Part shown: positions 53,795 through 61,894 of the stretch, piece by piece
Numbering within the stretch: the first letter of the stretch is position 1
Layout of the letters: every line of letters starts with the position of its first letter
Assembly (NCBI RefSeq): GCF_900961225.1
Contig: NZ_CAAHFN010000044.1
Coordinates: forward strand, 1 to 64,000
Direction of reading: 5' to 3'
DNA length: 64,000 nt
Source of the DNA: Modicisalibacter radicis
Lineage (GTDB): Bacteria; Pseudomonadota; Gammaproteobacteria; Pseudomonadales; Halomonadaceae
Program-made: the position numbers and the translations under genes
Notes under the pieces: generated by a model
The model's database searches: none
The model's input: the letters and a program-made list of their open reading frames with translations, nothing else
What the model was told of the DNA's origin: nothing

Positions 53795-54519
53795 GGCTTA
53801 CCTGCATCCCGTTCCACGAGCGGCGAGACATCGCCGCCCAGGCGTTCGAATTCGTCGCGGCCGACGGCGACGAAGCGCACCCGATCGCCGACCCGCAACA
53901 GGCTGAAACCCTCGCGCCGGCGATCGAACAGCCGGGCCGAGGTGCGTCCGATCAGGTTCCAGCCACCCGGCGAGACCCGCGGGTAGGCCGACGTCTGGCG
54001 ATTGGCGACGCCCACGCTACCGGCCGGCACCCGCTTGCGCGGAGTGTCCAGGCGCGGCAGCACCAACGCCTCGGCGAGCCGCCCCAGGAACGCGAATCCG
54101 GGCGCGAAGCCCAGCGCAAAGACACGATATTCGGGCTCGCCATGCGCGGCGACGACCGCTTCGCGCTCCATCCCGCTCGCGGCCTGGAGTCGCTCGAGTT
54201 CGGGGCCCACCGACGCGTCGTACCATACCGGCAGCTCCTTGACCTCGCCCAGGGCACCCTCGCCGTCGGGGGCCAGCCCGCGGAGCACCCCGGCCAGCCT
54301 GTCGCGAGCCTCGCGGCCATCCAGGCACATCACGTCGTAGTGCACCAGCACGGTGGTGTACGACGGTACCAGGTCGATCAGCGCCGCGCCGAAGGCCACT
54401 TCGCAATCACGCATCAGCGCGGTGATCCAGGGCATGTTGGCCTCGTCGATGCTCGCGAACAGCCGTACCAGCCAGGCATCCAGCCCGGCCGACTCCAGTC
54501 GCGGCAAACCCTCCGTCAT
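53791..54519 (-). CDS. pxpB: 5-oxoprolinase subunit B (KipI-like)
   Basis: A 242-residue allophanate hydrolase subunit 1 / KipI-family protein. [65 protein letters not shown] (as consecutive motifs) and a C-terminal [10 protein letters not shown] strand are the conserved landmarks. It works with PxpA and PxpC. It overlaps both neighbours by 4 bp. Confidence 0.9.
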   Translation of the reverse strand: MTEGLPRLESAGLDAWLVRLFASIDEANMPWITALMRDCEVAFGAALIDLVPSYTTVLVHYDVMCLDGREARDRLAGVLRGLAPDGEGALGEVKELPVWYDASVGPELERLQAASGMEREAVVAAHGEPEYRVFALGFAPGFAFLGRLAEALVLPRLDTPRKRVPAGSVGVANRQTSAYPRVSPGGWNLIGRTSARLFDRRREGFSLLRVGDRVRFVAVGRDEFERLGGDVSPLVERDAGKP

Positions 54520-55271
54520 GTCAGCGGCTCCCGGGCGCCGAGCGCATCGCGGATCGCCCTGACGGCGGCAATCGACTCGGGATTATCGCCGTGCACGCAC
54601 AGCGTCTGCGCCTCGAGCACCAGGTCGCTGCCGTCACTGGCGGTCAGCGGCTGGCCGCGCGCGATGCGCAGCGCCTGATCGACGATCGTGTCGGGGTCAT
54701 GGTGCACCGCCCCGGCTTCGCGGCGCGACACCAGCCGCCCCTGGCCATCGTAGGCGCGGTCGGCGAAGGCCTCGAACCACAGCGTCACGCCACGGGCCTC
54801 GGCCATATCCCTGGCGGGCCGGGGATCGCGGGTCGCCATGACCATCACCGGCAGGCCGGCGTCGTAGGCCGCCACCGCGCGCAGCACCGCATCGAGACGC
54901 GCCTCGTCGCGCATCATGTCGTTATACAGCGCGCCATGGGGCTTGACGTAGTGCAGCCGCGTGCCCTCGGCCCGGCAGATCGCCGCCAGCGCCCCGAGCT
55001 GGTAGAGCACCAGATTCTCGATCTCGTCCGGCGAACAGGCCAGCGAGCGGCGACCGAAGCCCTGCAGATCCGGGTAGGCCGGATGGGCCCCCACCGCGAC
55101 CCGGTTGGCCACCGCCAGCCTGACCGTGCGGCGCATCACGTCCGGGTCCGAGGCGTGAAAGCCGCAGGCGACGTTGGCCAGATCGACATGCGGCATGAGC
55201 CGATCGTCGGCGCCCATCGTCCAGGCACCGTAGCTTTCACCCATATCGGCATTGAGTCGCAGCGCGGGCAT
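54516..55271 (-). CDS. pxpA: 5-oxoprolinase subunit A (LamB/YcsF family)
   Basis: A 251-residue TIM-barrel-like protein with the family N-terminus [12 protein letters not shown], then [27 protein letters not shown] and [10 protein letters not shown]. This is the ATP-dependent ring-opening component of 5-oxoprolinase. AGGAGG precedes the ATG. It diverges from the TRAP genes across a 240-bp spacer that includes a sigma-28-like sequence at 55302-55328. Confidence 0.93.
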   Translation of the reverse strand: MPALRLNADMGESYGAWTMGADDRLMPHVDLANVACGFHASDPDVMRRTVRLAVANRVAVGAHPAYPDLQGFGRRSLACSPDEIENLVLYQLGALAAICRAEGTRLHYVKPHGALYNDMMRDEARLDAVLRAVAAYDAGLPVMVMATRDPRPARDMAEARGVTLWFEAFADRAYDGQGRLVSRREAGAVHHDPDTIVDQALRIARGQPLTASDGSDLVLEAQTLCVHGDNPESIAAVRAIRDALGAREPLT

Positions 55272-55301
55272 GGCAGACCTCCTAGCGAAACGGTCCCCGC
55301 A

Positions 55302-55328
55302 TTATCGGCAACCGGCCGGCAAAATACG
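55302..55328 (-). promoter_or_regulatory. Sigma-28-like sequence upstream of pxpA
   Basis: On the minus strand CGTATTTT-N11-GCCGATAA. Minus 10 and spacing are perfect; minus 35 matches only about 4 of 8. It may be a chance match. Confidence 0.3.
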
Positions 55329-55511
55329 AATCGACGCCGCCACTGCGTTGACGGGGCGCGGAATGCTCCACCACGCTGCAAGATGCGACGAGCGTCTATG
55401 CTCAAGACCAGACGCGTCACCGACAACCGGCGCGACAACCGAACGAAAGAACGCGGTGGACCGACAACGCACAACGAGCGTCAACACAACAATCGACGAA
55501 AGGACACCCGC

Positions 55512-56537
55512 ATGACAGTCAGACTCGCCTTGCAGACTCTCCTCGCCCCTGCCCCGCTCGCGCTGGCGGGCCTGATCGCCGCCACGACGGCCACCCCGGG
55601 TCTGGCCGGCAGCGCCCAGGCGGCCACCGAGTGGGACATGCCCACACCCTACGGCGACCGGACCTTTCATACCGTCAACATCCGCGAGTTCGCCGACGAC
55701 GTGCGCGAGCGCACCGACGGCGAACTCGACATCACCGTGCACCCCAACGGCTCGCTGATCGAGCACCCCGAGATCAAGAACTCGGTGCGTCGCGGCATCG
55801 TGCCCATCGGCGAGTTGATCATGTCGCGGCTGGCCAACGAGAACCCGATCTACGAGGTCGATTCAGTGCCCTACCTGGCCTCGAGTTACGAGGAGGCCCA
55901 GACGCTGTGGGAAGCCTCCCGCGAGGTCATCGCCGACGAGCTGGCCAAGCAGCAGCTGCGCCTGCTGTTCGCCGTGCCGTGGCCGCCCCAGGGCATCTAC
56001 ACCCAGGAGAAGATCGAGACCGCCGAGGACCTCGCCAACCTCAAGATGCGCGCCTACAACAAGTCCAGCGAGCGCCTCGCCCAGCTGGTCGGCGCCGTGC
56101 CCACCCAGATCGAGGTGCCGGACATTCCCACCGCCTTCAGCACCGGGCGCGTCGACGCCATGGTCACCTCGCCGGCGACCGGCGCCGACACCAAGGCCTG
56201 GGATTACCTCGGCCATTTCAACCACACCCAGCTGTGGCTGCCCAAGAACATGGTGATCGTCAGCGACAAGGCCTTCTCGCGGCTCGACGAGGCCACCCGG
56301 CAGGCGGTTCTCGATGCCGCCGAAGCCGCCGAGACCCGCGGCTGGCAGATGAGCCGCGAGGAAACCGATGAAGCCCTCCAGGTGCTGCGCGACAACGGCA
56401 TCACCGTCAGCGAACCCAGCGAGGAGCTGGCCGCCACGCTCAAGGACGTCGGCGAGACCATGACCCGGGAGTGGCAGGATCGCGCCGGCGAACAGGGCGC
56501 GCAGATCCTGGAAACGTATCGCCAGATGCAGCAGTAA
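55512..56537 (+). CDS. TRAP transporter solute-binding protein (DctP family)
   Basis: A 341-residue periplasmic receptor. The signal peptide runs to about residue 39 (cleavage near AQA-ATEW). A DctP fold follows, with the carboxylate-binding arginine segment (LANLKMRAYNKS, R about 180) and TGRVDAMVTSPATG. Ligand inferred from neighbours: the divergent pxpABC suggests 5-oxoproline, though other organic acids are possible. AAAGGA precedes ATG 55512. First of three TRAP genes. Confidence 0.9.
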   Translation: MTVRLALQTLLAPAPLALAGLIAATTATPGLAGSAQAATEWDMPTPYGDRTFHTVNIREFADDVRERTDGELDITVHPNGSLIEHPEIKNSVRRGIVPIGELIMSRLANENPIYEVDSVPYLASSYEEAQTLWEASREVIADELAKQQLRLLFAVPWPPQGIYTQEKIETAEDLANLKMRAYNKSSERLAQLVGAVPTQIEVPDIPTAFSTGRVDAMVTSPATGADTKAWDYLGHFNHTQLWLPKNMVIVSDKAFSRLDEATRQAVLDAAEAAETRGWQMSREETDEALQVLRDNGITVSEPSEELAATLKDVGETMTREWQDRAGEQGAQILETYRQMQQ

Positions 56538-56547
56538 GGCGTCAATC

Positions 56548-57099
56548 ATGCGATTCCGGCTCTTGGCGCTCTACACCCTGGGCGGCTACGCCGCGGCGCT
56601 CTGCCTGGGGGTGATCGGCGCGATGATCGCCTTCCAGGTGATCGGCCGGCTGATCGACAAGCTGTCCGTGGCGCTCGGCGCCGGCGGGCTCAACCTGTCG
56701 ATCCCCGGCCTTTCGGAGATCTCGGGCTTCCTGCTGGTCGGCGCCAGCTTCCTGGGACTCGCCTATACCTACGTCCACGGCGGGCATATCCGGGTCACCC
56801 TGGTGACCGGGCAACTGCCGCCGCGGATACGCGTGTTCGTCGAACTCTGGTGCCTGAGCGTCGCCCTCGGACTGTGCCTCTACTGGGGCTGGTACGTCAT
56901 CGTGCTGGTCCAGGACAGCATCGCCTTCGGCGAGGTTTCCTACGGCATGGTGCCGGTACCGCTGTGGATTCCGCAGAGCGCCATGCTGGCGGGCATCGCA
57001 CTGCTCGCCCTGGCGCTGTTCGAGGCCTGGCTGAGCACCGCGCGCACCGCCGTCACCCGCCCGTCGGCGTTTCGCATCGACGATCGCGGCCACGAGTAG
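56548..57099 (+). CDS. TRAP transporter small permease (DctQ family)
   Basis: A 183-residue inner-membrane protein with four predicted helices (about 8-30, 55-75, 93-118, 135-160). It fits the small TRAP subunit, which partners the large permease. It starts 10 bp after the binding-protein gene. The sequence family is weakly conserved, so position is important evidence. Confidence 0.88.
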   Translation: MRFRLLALYTLGGYAAALCLGVIGAMIAFQVIGRLIDKLSVALGAGGLNLSIPGLSEISGFLLVGASFLGLAYTYVHGGHIRVTLVTGQLPPRIRVFVELWCLSVALGLCLYWGWYVIVLVQDSIAFGEVSYGMVPVPLWIPQSAMLAGIALLALALFEAWLSTARTAVTRPSAFRIDDRGHE

Positions 57100-57126
57100 C
57101 GCCATGACCGACCGGAAACCCCATTC

Positions 57127-58425
57127 ATGCTGACCCTCGTGCTGGTACTGCTCGTCGCCCTGGTCGTGCTGCTGGGCAGCGGCGTGTGGGTCGCCTTCTC
57201 GCTGATGGCGCTGGGCTGGCTGGGCATCAGCCAGTTCACCGCGATCCCCGCCGGCGACGTGATGGCCTCGAACATCTGGAGCGCCAGCTACAGCTGGGAG
57301 TTGACCGCGCTGCCGATGTTCATCTGGATGGGCGAGATCCTGTTTCGCTCGCGACTCGCCGAGGACATGTTCAACGGCCTGGCGCCGTGGATGACCCGCA
57401 TCCCCGGCCGGCTGCTGCACACCAACGTGGTCGGCTGCGGCCTGTTCGCCGCCGTGTCGGGCTCCTCCGCGGCGACCTGCGCGACCATGGGCAAGATGTC
57501 GCTCCCCGAACTGACCCGGCGCGGCTACGACGAGCGCCTGGTGATCGGCACCCTCGCCGGCTCGGCGACGCTCGGCCTGCTGATCCCGCCGTCGATCATC
57601 CTGATCGTCTACGCCGTGGCCACCGACCAGTCGATCGCCCGGCTGTTCATCGCCGGCATCCTGCCCGGAGTCATGCTGATCACCCTGTTCGCCGGCTACC
57701 TGATGCTCTGGGCGTGGCGCTTTCCCGAGCGCATCCCGGCCGCCGAGCCGCCCACCACGCTGGGCGAGAAACTGCGCCGCTCGCGGCGCCTGATCCCCAT
57801 GCTGGCGCTGATCGTCGGCGTGATCGGCTCGATCTACGCCGGGCTGGCCTCGCCCACCGAAGCCGCTGCGGTGGGCGTGCTGCTTTCGCTGGTGCTGGCG
57901 CGGGTGCAGGGCGAAATGCCCTGGGCGACCTTCGTCGAGGCCACCCTGGGCGCGGTGCGCACCGCCACGATGATCGCCTTCATCCTCGCCGGGGCCTCGT
58001 TCCTCACCGCGGCGATGGGCTTCACCGGCCTGCCCAGCGACCTGGCGGCGTGGATCGCCGCGCAGGACCTGTCGCCCTACATGCTGCTGTTCGCACTGAC
58101 GCTGTTCTTCATCGTGCTCGGCTGTTTCCTCGACGGTATCTCGGTGGTGGTGCTGACCACCTCGATCCTGCTGCCGATGGTCGAGGCCGCCGGCATCGAC
58201 CTGATCTGGTTCGGCATCTATCTGGTGATCGTCGTCGAGATGTCGCAGATCACCCCGCCGGTGGGCTTCAACCTGTTCGTGCTGCAGGGCATGACCGGCA
58301 AGAACATCCTCAGCATCGCCCGCGCCGCATTGCCGTTCTTCTTCCTGATGGCGCTCGGCGTCGCCTTGATCACGCTCTTTCCGTCGATGGCCACCTATCT
58401 GCCGCAGGCGATGAGCGGGCGATGA
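57127..58425 (+). CDS. TRAP transporter large permease (DctM family)
   Basis: A 432-residue Na+-coupled permease with about twelve hydrophobic segments. Family motifs include VSGSSAATCATMGKMSLPEL, GSATLGLLIPPSIILIVYA, LASPTEAAAVGVL and ITPPVGFNLFVLQGM. It completes a three-component high-affinity uptake system with the two preceding genes. It starts 27 bp after the small permease. Confidence 0.95.
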   Translation: MLTLVLVLLVALVVLLGSGVWVAFSLMALGWLGISQFTAIPAGDVMASNIWSASYSWELTALPMFIWMGEILFRSRLAEDMFNGLAPWMTRIPGRLLHTNVVGCGLFAAVSGSSAATCATMGKMSLPELTRRGYDERLVIGTLAGSATLGLLIPPSIILIVYAVATDQSIARLFIAGILPGVMLITLFAGYLMLWAWRFPERIPAAEPPTTLGEKLRRSRRLIPMLALIVGVIGSIYAGLASPTEAAAVGVLLSLVLARVQGEMPWATFVEATLGAVRTATMIAFILAGASFLTAAMGFTGLPSDLAAWIAAQDLSPYMLLFALTLFFIVLGCFLDGISVVVLTTSILLPMVEAAGIDLIWFGIYLVIVVEMSQITPPVGFNLFVLQGMTGKNILSIARAALPFFFLMALGVALITLFPSMATYLPQAMSGR

Positions 58426-58512
58426 GGCCCAGGATACCGGCGTACCCGCCAACTCCGGCTATAAGCGATGATAGAATCGGCCCCGACCGAGCACTTCTCG
58501 AGGCCGTATCGA

Positions 58513-59571
58513 ATGCACGACGCACCCATCCTGATCATCTACACCGGCGGCACCCTGGGCATGCTGGAAAGCGCCCGCGGCCTGGTCCCCGGCAACGACA
58601 TAGAAAGCCGCCTGCGCACGGCATTTGCCGCACTGCCGCCGGCCCGTCAGGCATCGCTGCCCGCCTTCGAGGTGCTGGAGTATGCCGCGCCCATCGACTC
58701 CAGCGCCGCCACTCCCGCCGACTGGCAGCGTCTGGCGCGGGATATCGCCGAGGGCTATTCAACGACGGATGCGGGGTCGCCACACTATAGCGGCTTCGTC
58801 GTGCTGCACGGCACCGACACGCTGGCCTGGACGGCCTCGAGCCTGGCCTACCAGCTGCAGGGCATCGACCGCCCGGTGGTGGTCACCGGCGCCCAGCTGC
58901 CCCTGGAAGCCGAGGGCAGCGACGCGCCGGGCAACATCGAGGCCGCGCTGCGCTTCGCCGCCTGTCGGGAACTCCAGGAAGTCGCCGTGTGCTTCGCCGG
59001 CAAGTTGCTGCGCGGTGCGCGCACCCGCAAGTGGGACACCCACGCCTTCGACGGCTTCGCCAGCCCCAACTACCCGCTGCTCGGTGAACTGGTCGACGGC
59101 CAGCCGGTGCTCTACACCGCCCGTGGGCTGGACGCCCACCAGCGCGGCCTGCCGCGCTTCGAGCTCGCCGACTACGCTGCAACCAAGGAGTCGCCCGTGG
59201 TGCGCATCGCCCTCTGGCCCGGCCTTTCCACCCGCCTGCTGGAAGCCTGGCTGCTCGATGACAGCGTTCAAGGCGCGTTGTTGGAAGTCTGGGGGAGCGG
59301 CAACATCCCGGGCGACCCGGCGCTGATCGGCCTGCTCGCCCAGGCCAGCGGCGAAGGCAAGCTGATCGCCGCGATCAGCCAGTGCCCCCACGGGCCGGTA
59401 TCCATGGAGACCTACGCAGCCGGCCGGGGGCTGATCGACGCCGGCGTGCTCCCCGCCGATGCCATGACCCCCGAAGCGGTGATGACCAAGCTCGTGCATC
59501 TACTTGCCCAGCCGCTGAGCGACGCCGAGCGACGCCAGCGATTTTTGACGTCGCTGGTCGGCGAGCGCTGA
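58513..59571 (+). CDS. ansA: Asparaginase, type I (cytoplasmic)
   Basis: A 352-residue amidohydrolase (asparagine to aspartate plus ammonia). YTGGTLGM (residues 10-17) supplies the nucleophilic threonine and HGTDTLAWT (T101, D102) the second catalytic pair; a lysine lies in LLRGARTRKWDT. The absence of a signal peptide indicates the AnsA, not AnsB, class. ATG 58513 is chosen over an in-frame ATG 45 bases upstream because it gives the family N-terminus. A TAGAAT at 58472-58477 could be its minus-10 element. It follows the TRAP genes but probably has its own promoter. Confidence 0.92.
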   Translation: MHDAPILIIYTGGTLGMLESARGLVPGNDIESRLRTAFAALPPARQASLPAFEVLEYAAPIDSSAATPADWQRLARDIAEGYSTTDAGSPHYSGFVVLHGTDTLAWTASSLAYQLQGIDRPVVVTGAQLPLEAEGSDAPGNIEAALRFAACRELQEVAVCFAGKLLRGARTRKWDTHAFDGFASPNYPLLGELVDGQPVLYTARGLDAHQRGLPRFELADYAATKESPVVRIALWPGLSTRLLEAWLLDDSVQGALLEVWGSGNIPGDPALIGLLAQASGEGKLIAAISQCPHGPVSMETYAAGRGLIDAGVLPADAMTPEAVMTKLVHLLAQPLSDAERRQRFLTSLVGER

Positions 59572-59762
59572 CTCGGCGAAGCAGGCGCGGTTCTGGTGAG
59601 GAAGCTTATCCAGCTCACCGCAGCGGTTTTCGTGGGAGCATTTTGATCGAAATCGCGCCCGAGCCGTTTTTTAACGCCGTATGAACGAGCGCAGGCATTG
59701 TTCAGACAAAGCGCAATCAGATACGGAGCCGCTACCACCTTGATGGCAGACAGCCTCACCTG

Positions 59763-60059
59763 TTATGCAACTGGCTCATGTGGCCGTGCCGTCATGTCAA
59801 CGCCCAGGGCACGCATGACGGCAAGCATGGTCTTGAGGGTGGGGTTGCCCTGCTCACTGAACGAACGATAAAGCTGCTCACGGGACAAACCTGTCTCGCG
59901 GGATAACTCGCTCATGCCCTTAGCGCGGGCAACAACGCCCATGGCCTTGGCGATATAAGCGGCATCGCCGGTTTCCAGTGCATCGGCAAGGAAAACAGCG
60001 ATGGCCTCTTCGCTTTCGAGCGCGGCAGCTGGGTCGTAGTCGTAAATGGGATCACTCAT
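59763..60059 (-). CDS. Antitoxin, HigA/HI1420 addiction-module family
   Basis: A 98-residue helix-turn-helix antitoxin. The HTH lies at about 50-80 (MSELSRETGLSREQLYRSFSEQGNPTLKTMLAVMRALG). The N-terminal acidic segment (DPIYDYDPAAALESEEAIAVFLADALETGD) is typical of the HI1420 family. ATG 60059 overlaps the toxin stop. The toxin gene comes first, as in HigBA and HI1419/1420 pairs. No recognisable gene fills the 191 bp between it and the asparaginase gene. Confidence 0.85.
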   Translation of the reverse strand: MSDPIYDYDPAAALESEEAIAVFLADALETGDAAYIAKAMGVVARAKGMSELSRETGLSREQLYRSFSEQGNPTLKTMLAVMRALGVDMTARPHEPVA

Positions 60060-60355
60060 GAAGCCCTCCACTCGGCTGCGAGACGTTGAGCCGTTTCAAT
60101 ATCATGCTGCTGGGTTCGTTTATCGCCTCCGCAAAGCAATAGAACCAGCTCATTGCCCTGTTGCTGGAAATACACTCGATATCCAGGACCATGGTGAATC
60201 CGTAGTTCGCTGACACCACGGCCAACCGGCTTTACATCTCCCGGCAAACCATTTGCCAGTCGAAAAATGCGAGCTGCAATCATGGCTTTGGCACGCGAGT
60301 CCTTCAGCTTGCGCTCCCACTTCCGGTAGGTACTGGTTTGCTTGATATCGAGCAT
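60056..60355 (-). CDS. Type II toxin, RelE/ParE (HI1419) family
   Basis: A 99-residue RelE/ParE-fold protein with TYRKWERKLKDSRAKAMIAARIFRLANGLPGDVKPVG, then the core strand GVSELRIHHGPGYRVYFQ and GGDKRTQQHDIETAQRLA. Relatives are ribosome-dependent mRNA interferases or gyrase inhibitors; which applies here is not clear. A 16-bp palindrome at 60365-60380 precedes it, probably the antitoxin operator. Confidence 0.87.
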   Translation of the reverse strand: MLDIKQTSTYRKWERKLKDSRAKAMIAARIFRLANGLPGDVKPVGRGVSELRIHHGPGYRVYFQQQGNELVLLLCGGDKRTQQHDIETAQRLAAEWRAS

Positions 60356-60364
60356 CCATTGATC

Positions 60365-60380
60365 GTAGTTTATAAACTAC
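60365..60380. promoter_or_regulatory. Palindromic operator of the toxin-antitoxin module
   Basis: GTAGTTTATAAACTAC is a perfect 16-bp palindrome ending 10 bp before the toxin start and overlapping a TATAAA minus-10-like sequence. It fits autoregulation by the HTH antitoxin. Confidence 0.7.
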
Positions 60381-60512
60381 AACAAGGCAAGCCCTTCTAC
60401 GCCCCGCTAGAAACAATGTCGCATGTCATGCTTCGGGGGTTCTGCGCGTAGCCCCGCTGTCCCACCACAGAGCAACTAGCCAGCCAATCCACCTCAGCGG
60501 TTCGCGATATTC

Positions 60513-60740
60513 CTACCGAGCCCGCAAGGCGACCAACGACTCGAACTTGCCGTCAGCCGTAAAGGTCAGCCGATAGAGGCCATGCACGCCGTCTCGCCCG
60601 ACGATGCGCCGCAGTGCCTGGGCGGGGAACACCACGCGCCGGCCATCCCGGCTTCGGGCATAGACGTGCTGCGCGCCGCCGGCGTAGTGCGCCAGGCACT
60701 GCTCGGCGGAAAGCTCGATCACTACATCGATACTGGGCAT
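60513..60740 (-). CDS. DUF2835-like small protein
   Basis: A 75-residue protein (start MPSIDVVIELS). AGGAQHVYARSRDGRRVVFPAQALRRIVGRDGVHGLYRLTF recalls the DUF2835 family, whose function is unknown. An ATG at 60770 would add ten residues (TAATRPQDP). Neither start has a good ribosome site; the shorter is nearer the family length. It is flanked by the two toxin-antitoxin modules on the same strand but not clearly part of either. Confidence 0.75.
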   Translation of the reverse strand: MPSIDVVIELSAEQCLAHYAGGAQHVYARSRDGRRVVFPAQALRRIVGRDGVHGLYRLTFTADGKFESLVALRAR

Positions 60741-60794
60741 GGGGTCTTGAGGTCGAGTCGCTGCAGTCATTGCGGACGGGGTTAACGGAGGATA

Positions 60795-61124
60795 CTAGCC
60801 CTCGCGGCTATAGAACACGATACCGACGCGCCCGATATGAGCCAGCAGGTCGGGGTTGTCGATCTGATCGTAAAGCGACAGGTCGAAACGATAGGGCAAT
60901 AACAGGTCGTCCAACGCCACTTCCACCTGCTGCAGGTCCCGCCAGCTGAGCGAACACCCTTTCAGCGTCAAATCGATGTCCGAGCCGGGCCGATACGTTC
61001 CCATGGCACGCGAGCCATAGAGAATCGCCTCCTCAACGGCGAGGAAATTGCTGAACACGCCACGTATTTTCGCCTGGGTCTGCTTATCCAGGCCTATACC
61101 GTCATGGCTGGCAGTGTCTGTCAT
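60795..61124 (-). CDS. mntA: MntA-type nucleotidyltransferase antitoxin
   Basis: A 109-residue minimal nucleotidyltransferase with the GSX10DXD motif (G37-S38 ... D49-D51, from YGSRAMGTYRPGSDIDL) and a third acidic strand RFDLSLYD. In HepT-MntA systems this enzyme adds AMP to a tyrosine of the HEPN toxin and so neutralises it. It overlaps hepT by 4 bp (ATGA), downstream of it as in characterised pairs. Confidence 0.87.
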   Translation of the reverse strand: MTDTASHDGIGLDKQTQAKIRGVFSNFLAVEEAILYGSRAMGTYRPGSDIDLTLKGCSLSWRDLQQVEVALDDLLLPYRFDLSLYDQIDNPDLLAHIGRVGIVFYSREG

Positions 61125-61540
61125 GCCTTGTCCCGGAGTGCTGACAGCGTACCCAGCAGCGCCATAAGCTGGGTGTGGTGCGACTGCTCGATATTATCGA
61201 GGATATCCTGCGCCGTCTTTTCATTATAGGTGTGCGAGGTGCGGTTGCGATCCACCAGCATTGCCATCCAGGCGTCGCCATCCTCCACCAGCCCGAGGGC
61301 AAACGCTTCACGAATGGTGTCGCGCGAGCCGACTATCGACTCGATCCCCTGCCAGACCAGATAGTCTTTCAGCGTGTTCCAGCCCAATTCATAGGAGTAC
61401 TCGAAAGCCTGGATGACGCCTTGCCGCTCCAGGTTGGAAAGCGTCCGTTCACGCATCAACGTGACGGCTTCATCCAACTGGGCCAAGGCCTTGCTGAAAT
61501 TCTGCAGACGCTGAATCCAACGAATATCCGGACCGACCAT
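61121..61540 (-). CDS. hepT: HepT-type HEPN toxin
   Basis: A 139-residue all-helical HEPN protein (HI0074 / nucleotidyltransferase-substrate-binding family). DRNRTSHTYNE carries the RX4HXY motif: R98, H103 and Y105. In studied HepT proteins the R and H form the RNase site and the Y is the AMPylated residue. ATG 61540 is preferred to ATG 61585, which adds an unrelated leader. It forms a type VII toxin-antitoxin operon with mntA. Confidence 0.85.
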   Translation of the reverse strand: MVGPDIRWIQRLQNFSKALAQLDEAVTLMRERTLSNLERQGVIQAFEYSYELGWNTLKDYLVWQGIESIVGSRDTIREAFALGLVEDGDAWMAMLVDRNRTSHTYNEKTAQDILDNIEQSHHTQLMALLGTLSALRDKA

Positions 61541-61782
61541 CGCGACACCTCGGCTTGCTATTGATAAACCGCACTGCGGCGGCACGCGCAGAGCCTAGCA
61601 AAGCCCGGCAGGGCTGGCGAGGCGCGCGGCCGCACACACCCCGCCGCATTCAAGCACCGCCCGGGCCCGCCGATATCTTCACGGCAGCGGTAGTCGCCGG
61701 GCCTGCGGGTGAGGCTCCGGTCGTTCGGCAACCCCCTACCGCCCACCGAGGCCGCTACCTCAAAAAAATTTGCAGATAGTCC

Positions 61783-61809
61783 TAAAGCAAATGCCGGTAG
61801 CGTCGATAA
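61783..61809 (+). promoter_or_regulatory. Sigma-28 promoter of fliC
   Basis: TAAAGCAA-N11-GTCGATAA: strong match to TAAAGTTT-N11-GCCGATAA with exact spacing. An A/T-rich tract lies just upstream. The leader of about 80 nt contains a small stem at 61817-61834 (AACGGC/GCCGTT). The remainder of the 354-bp gap (61541-61782) shows no gene and presumably holds the hepT promoter. Confidence 0.85.
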
Positions 61810-61894
61810 ATAGGGTAACGGCCACGGTGCCGTTGCGGTGGAAAGCCCGAAACCCGGCTCACCGCTCGAGCCCCTAAAGTAAAAGGAAGACCCA

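Noticed and set aside
56542-58452. 636-residue minus-strand frame opposite the TRAP permeases
   Set aside because: Repetitive Gln/His/Arg-rich shadow; both TRAP permeases read clearly on the plus strand.
60400-60480. Possible tRNA fragment or attachment site (GGGGTTCTGCGCGTAGCCCC ... CCCACCA-like)
   Set aside because: A short stem is visible, but no cloverleaf or duplicated half-site elsewhere in the window.
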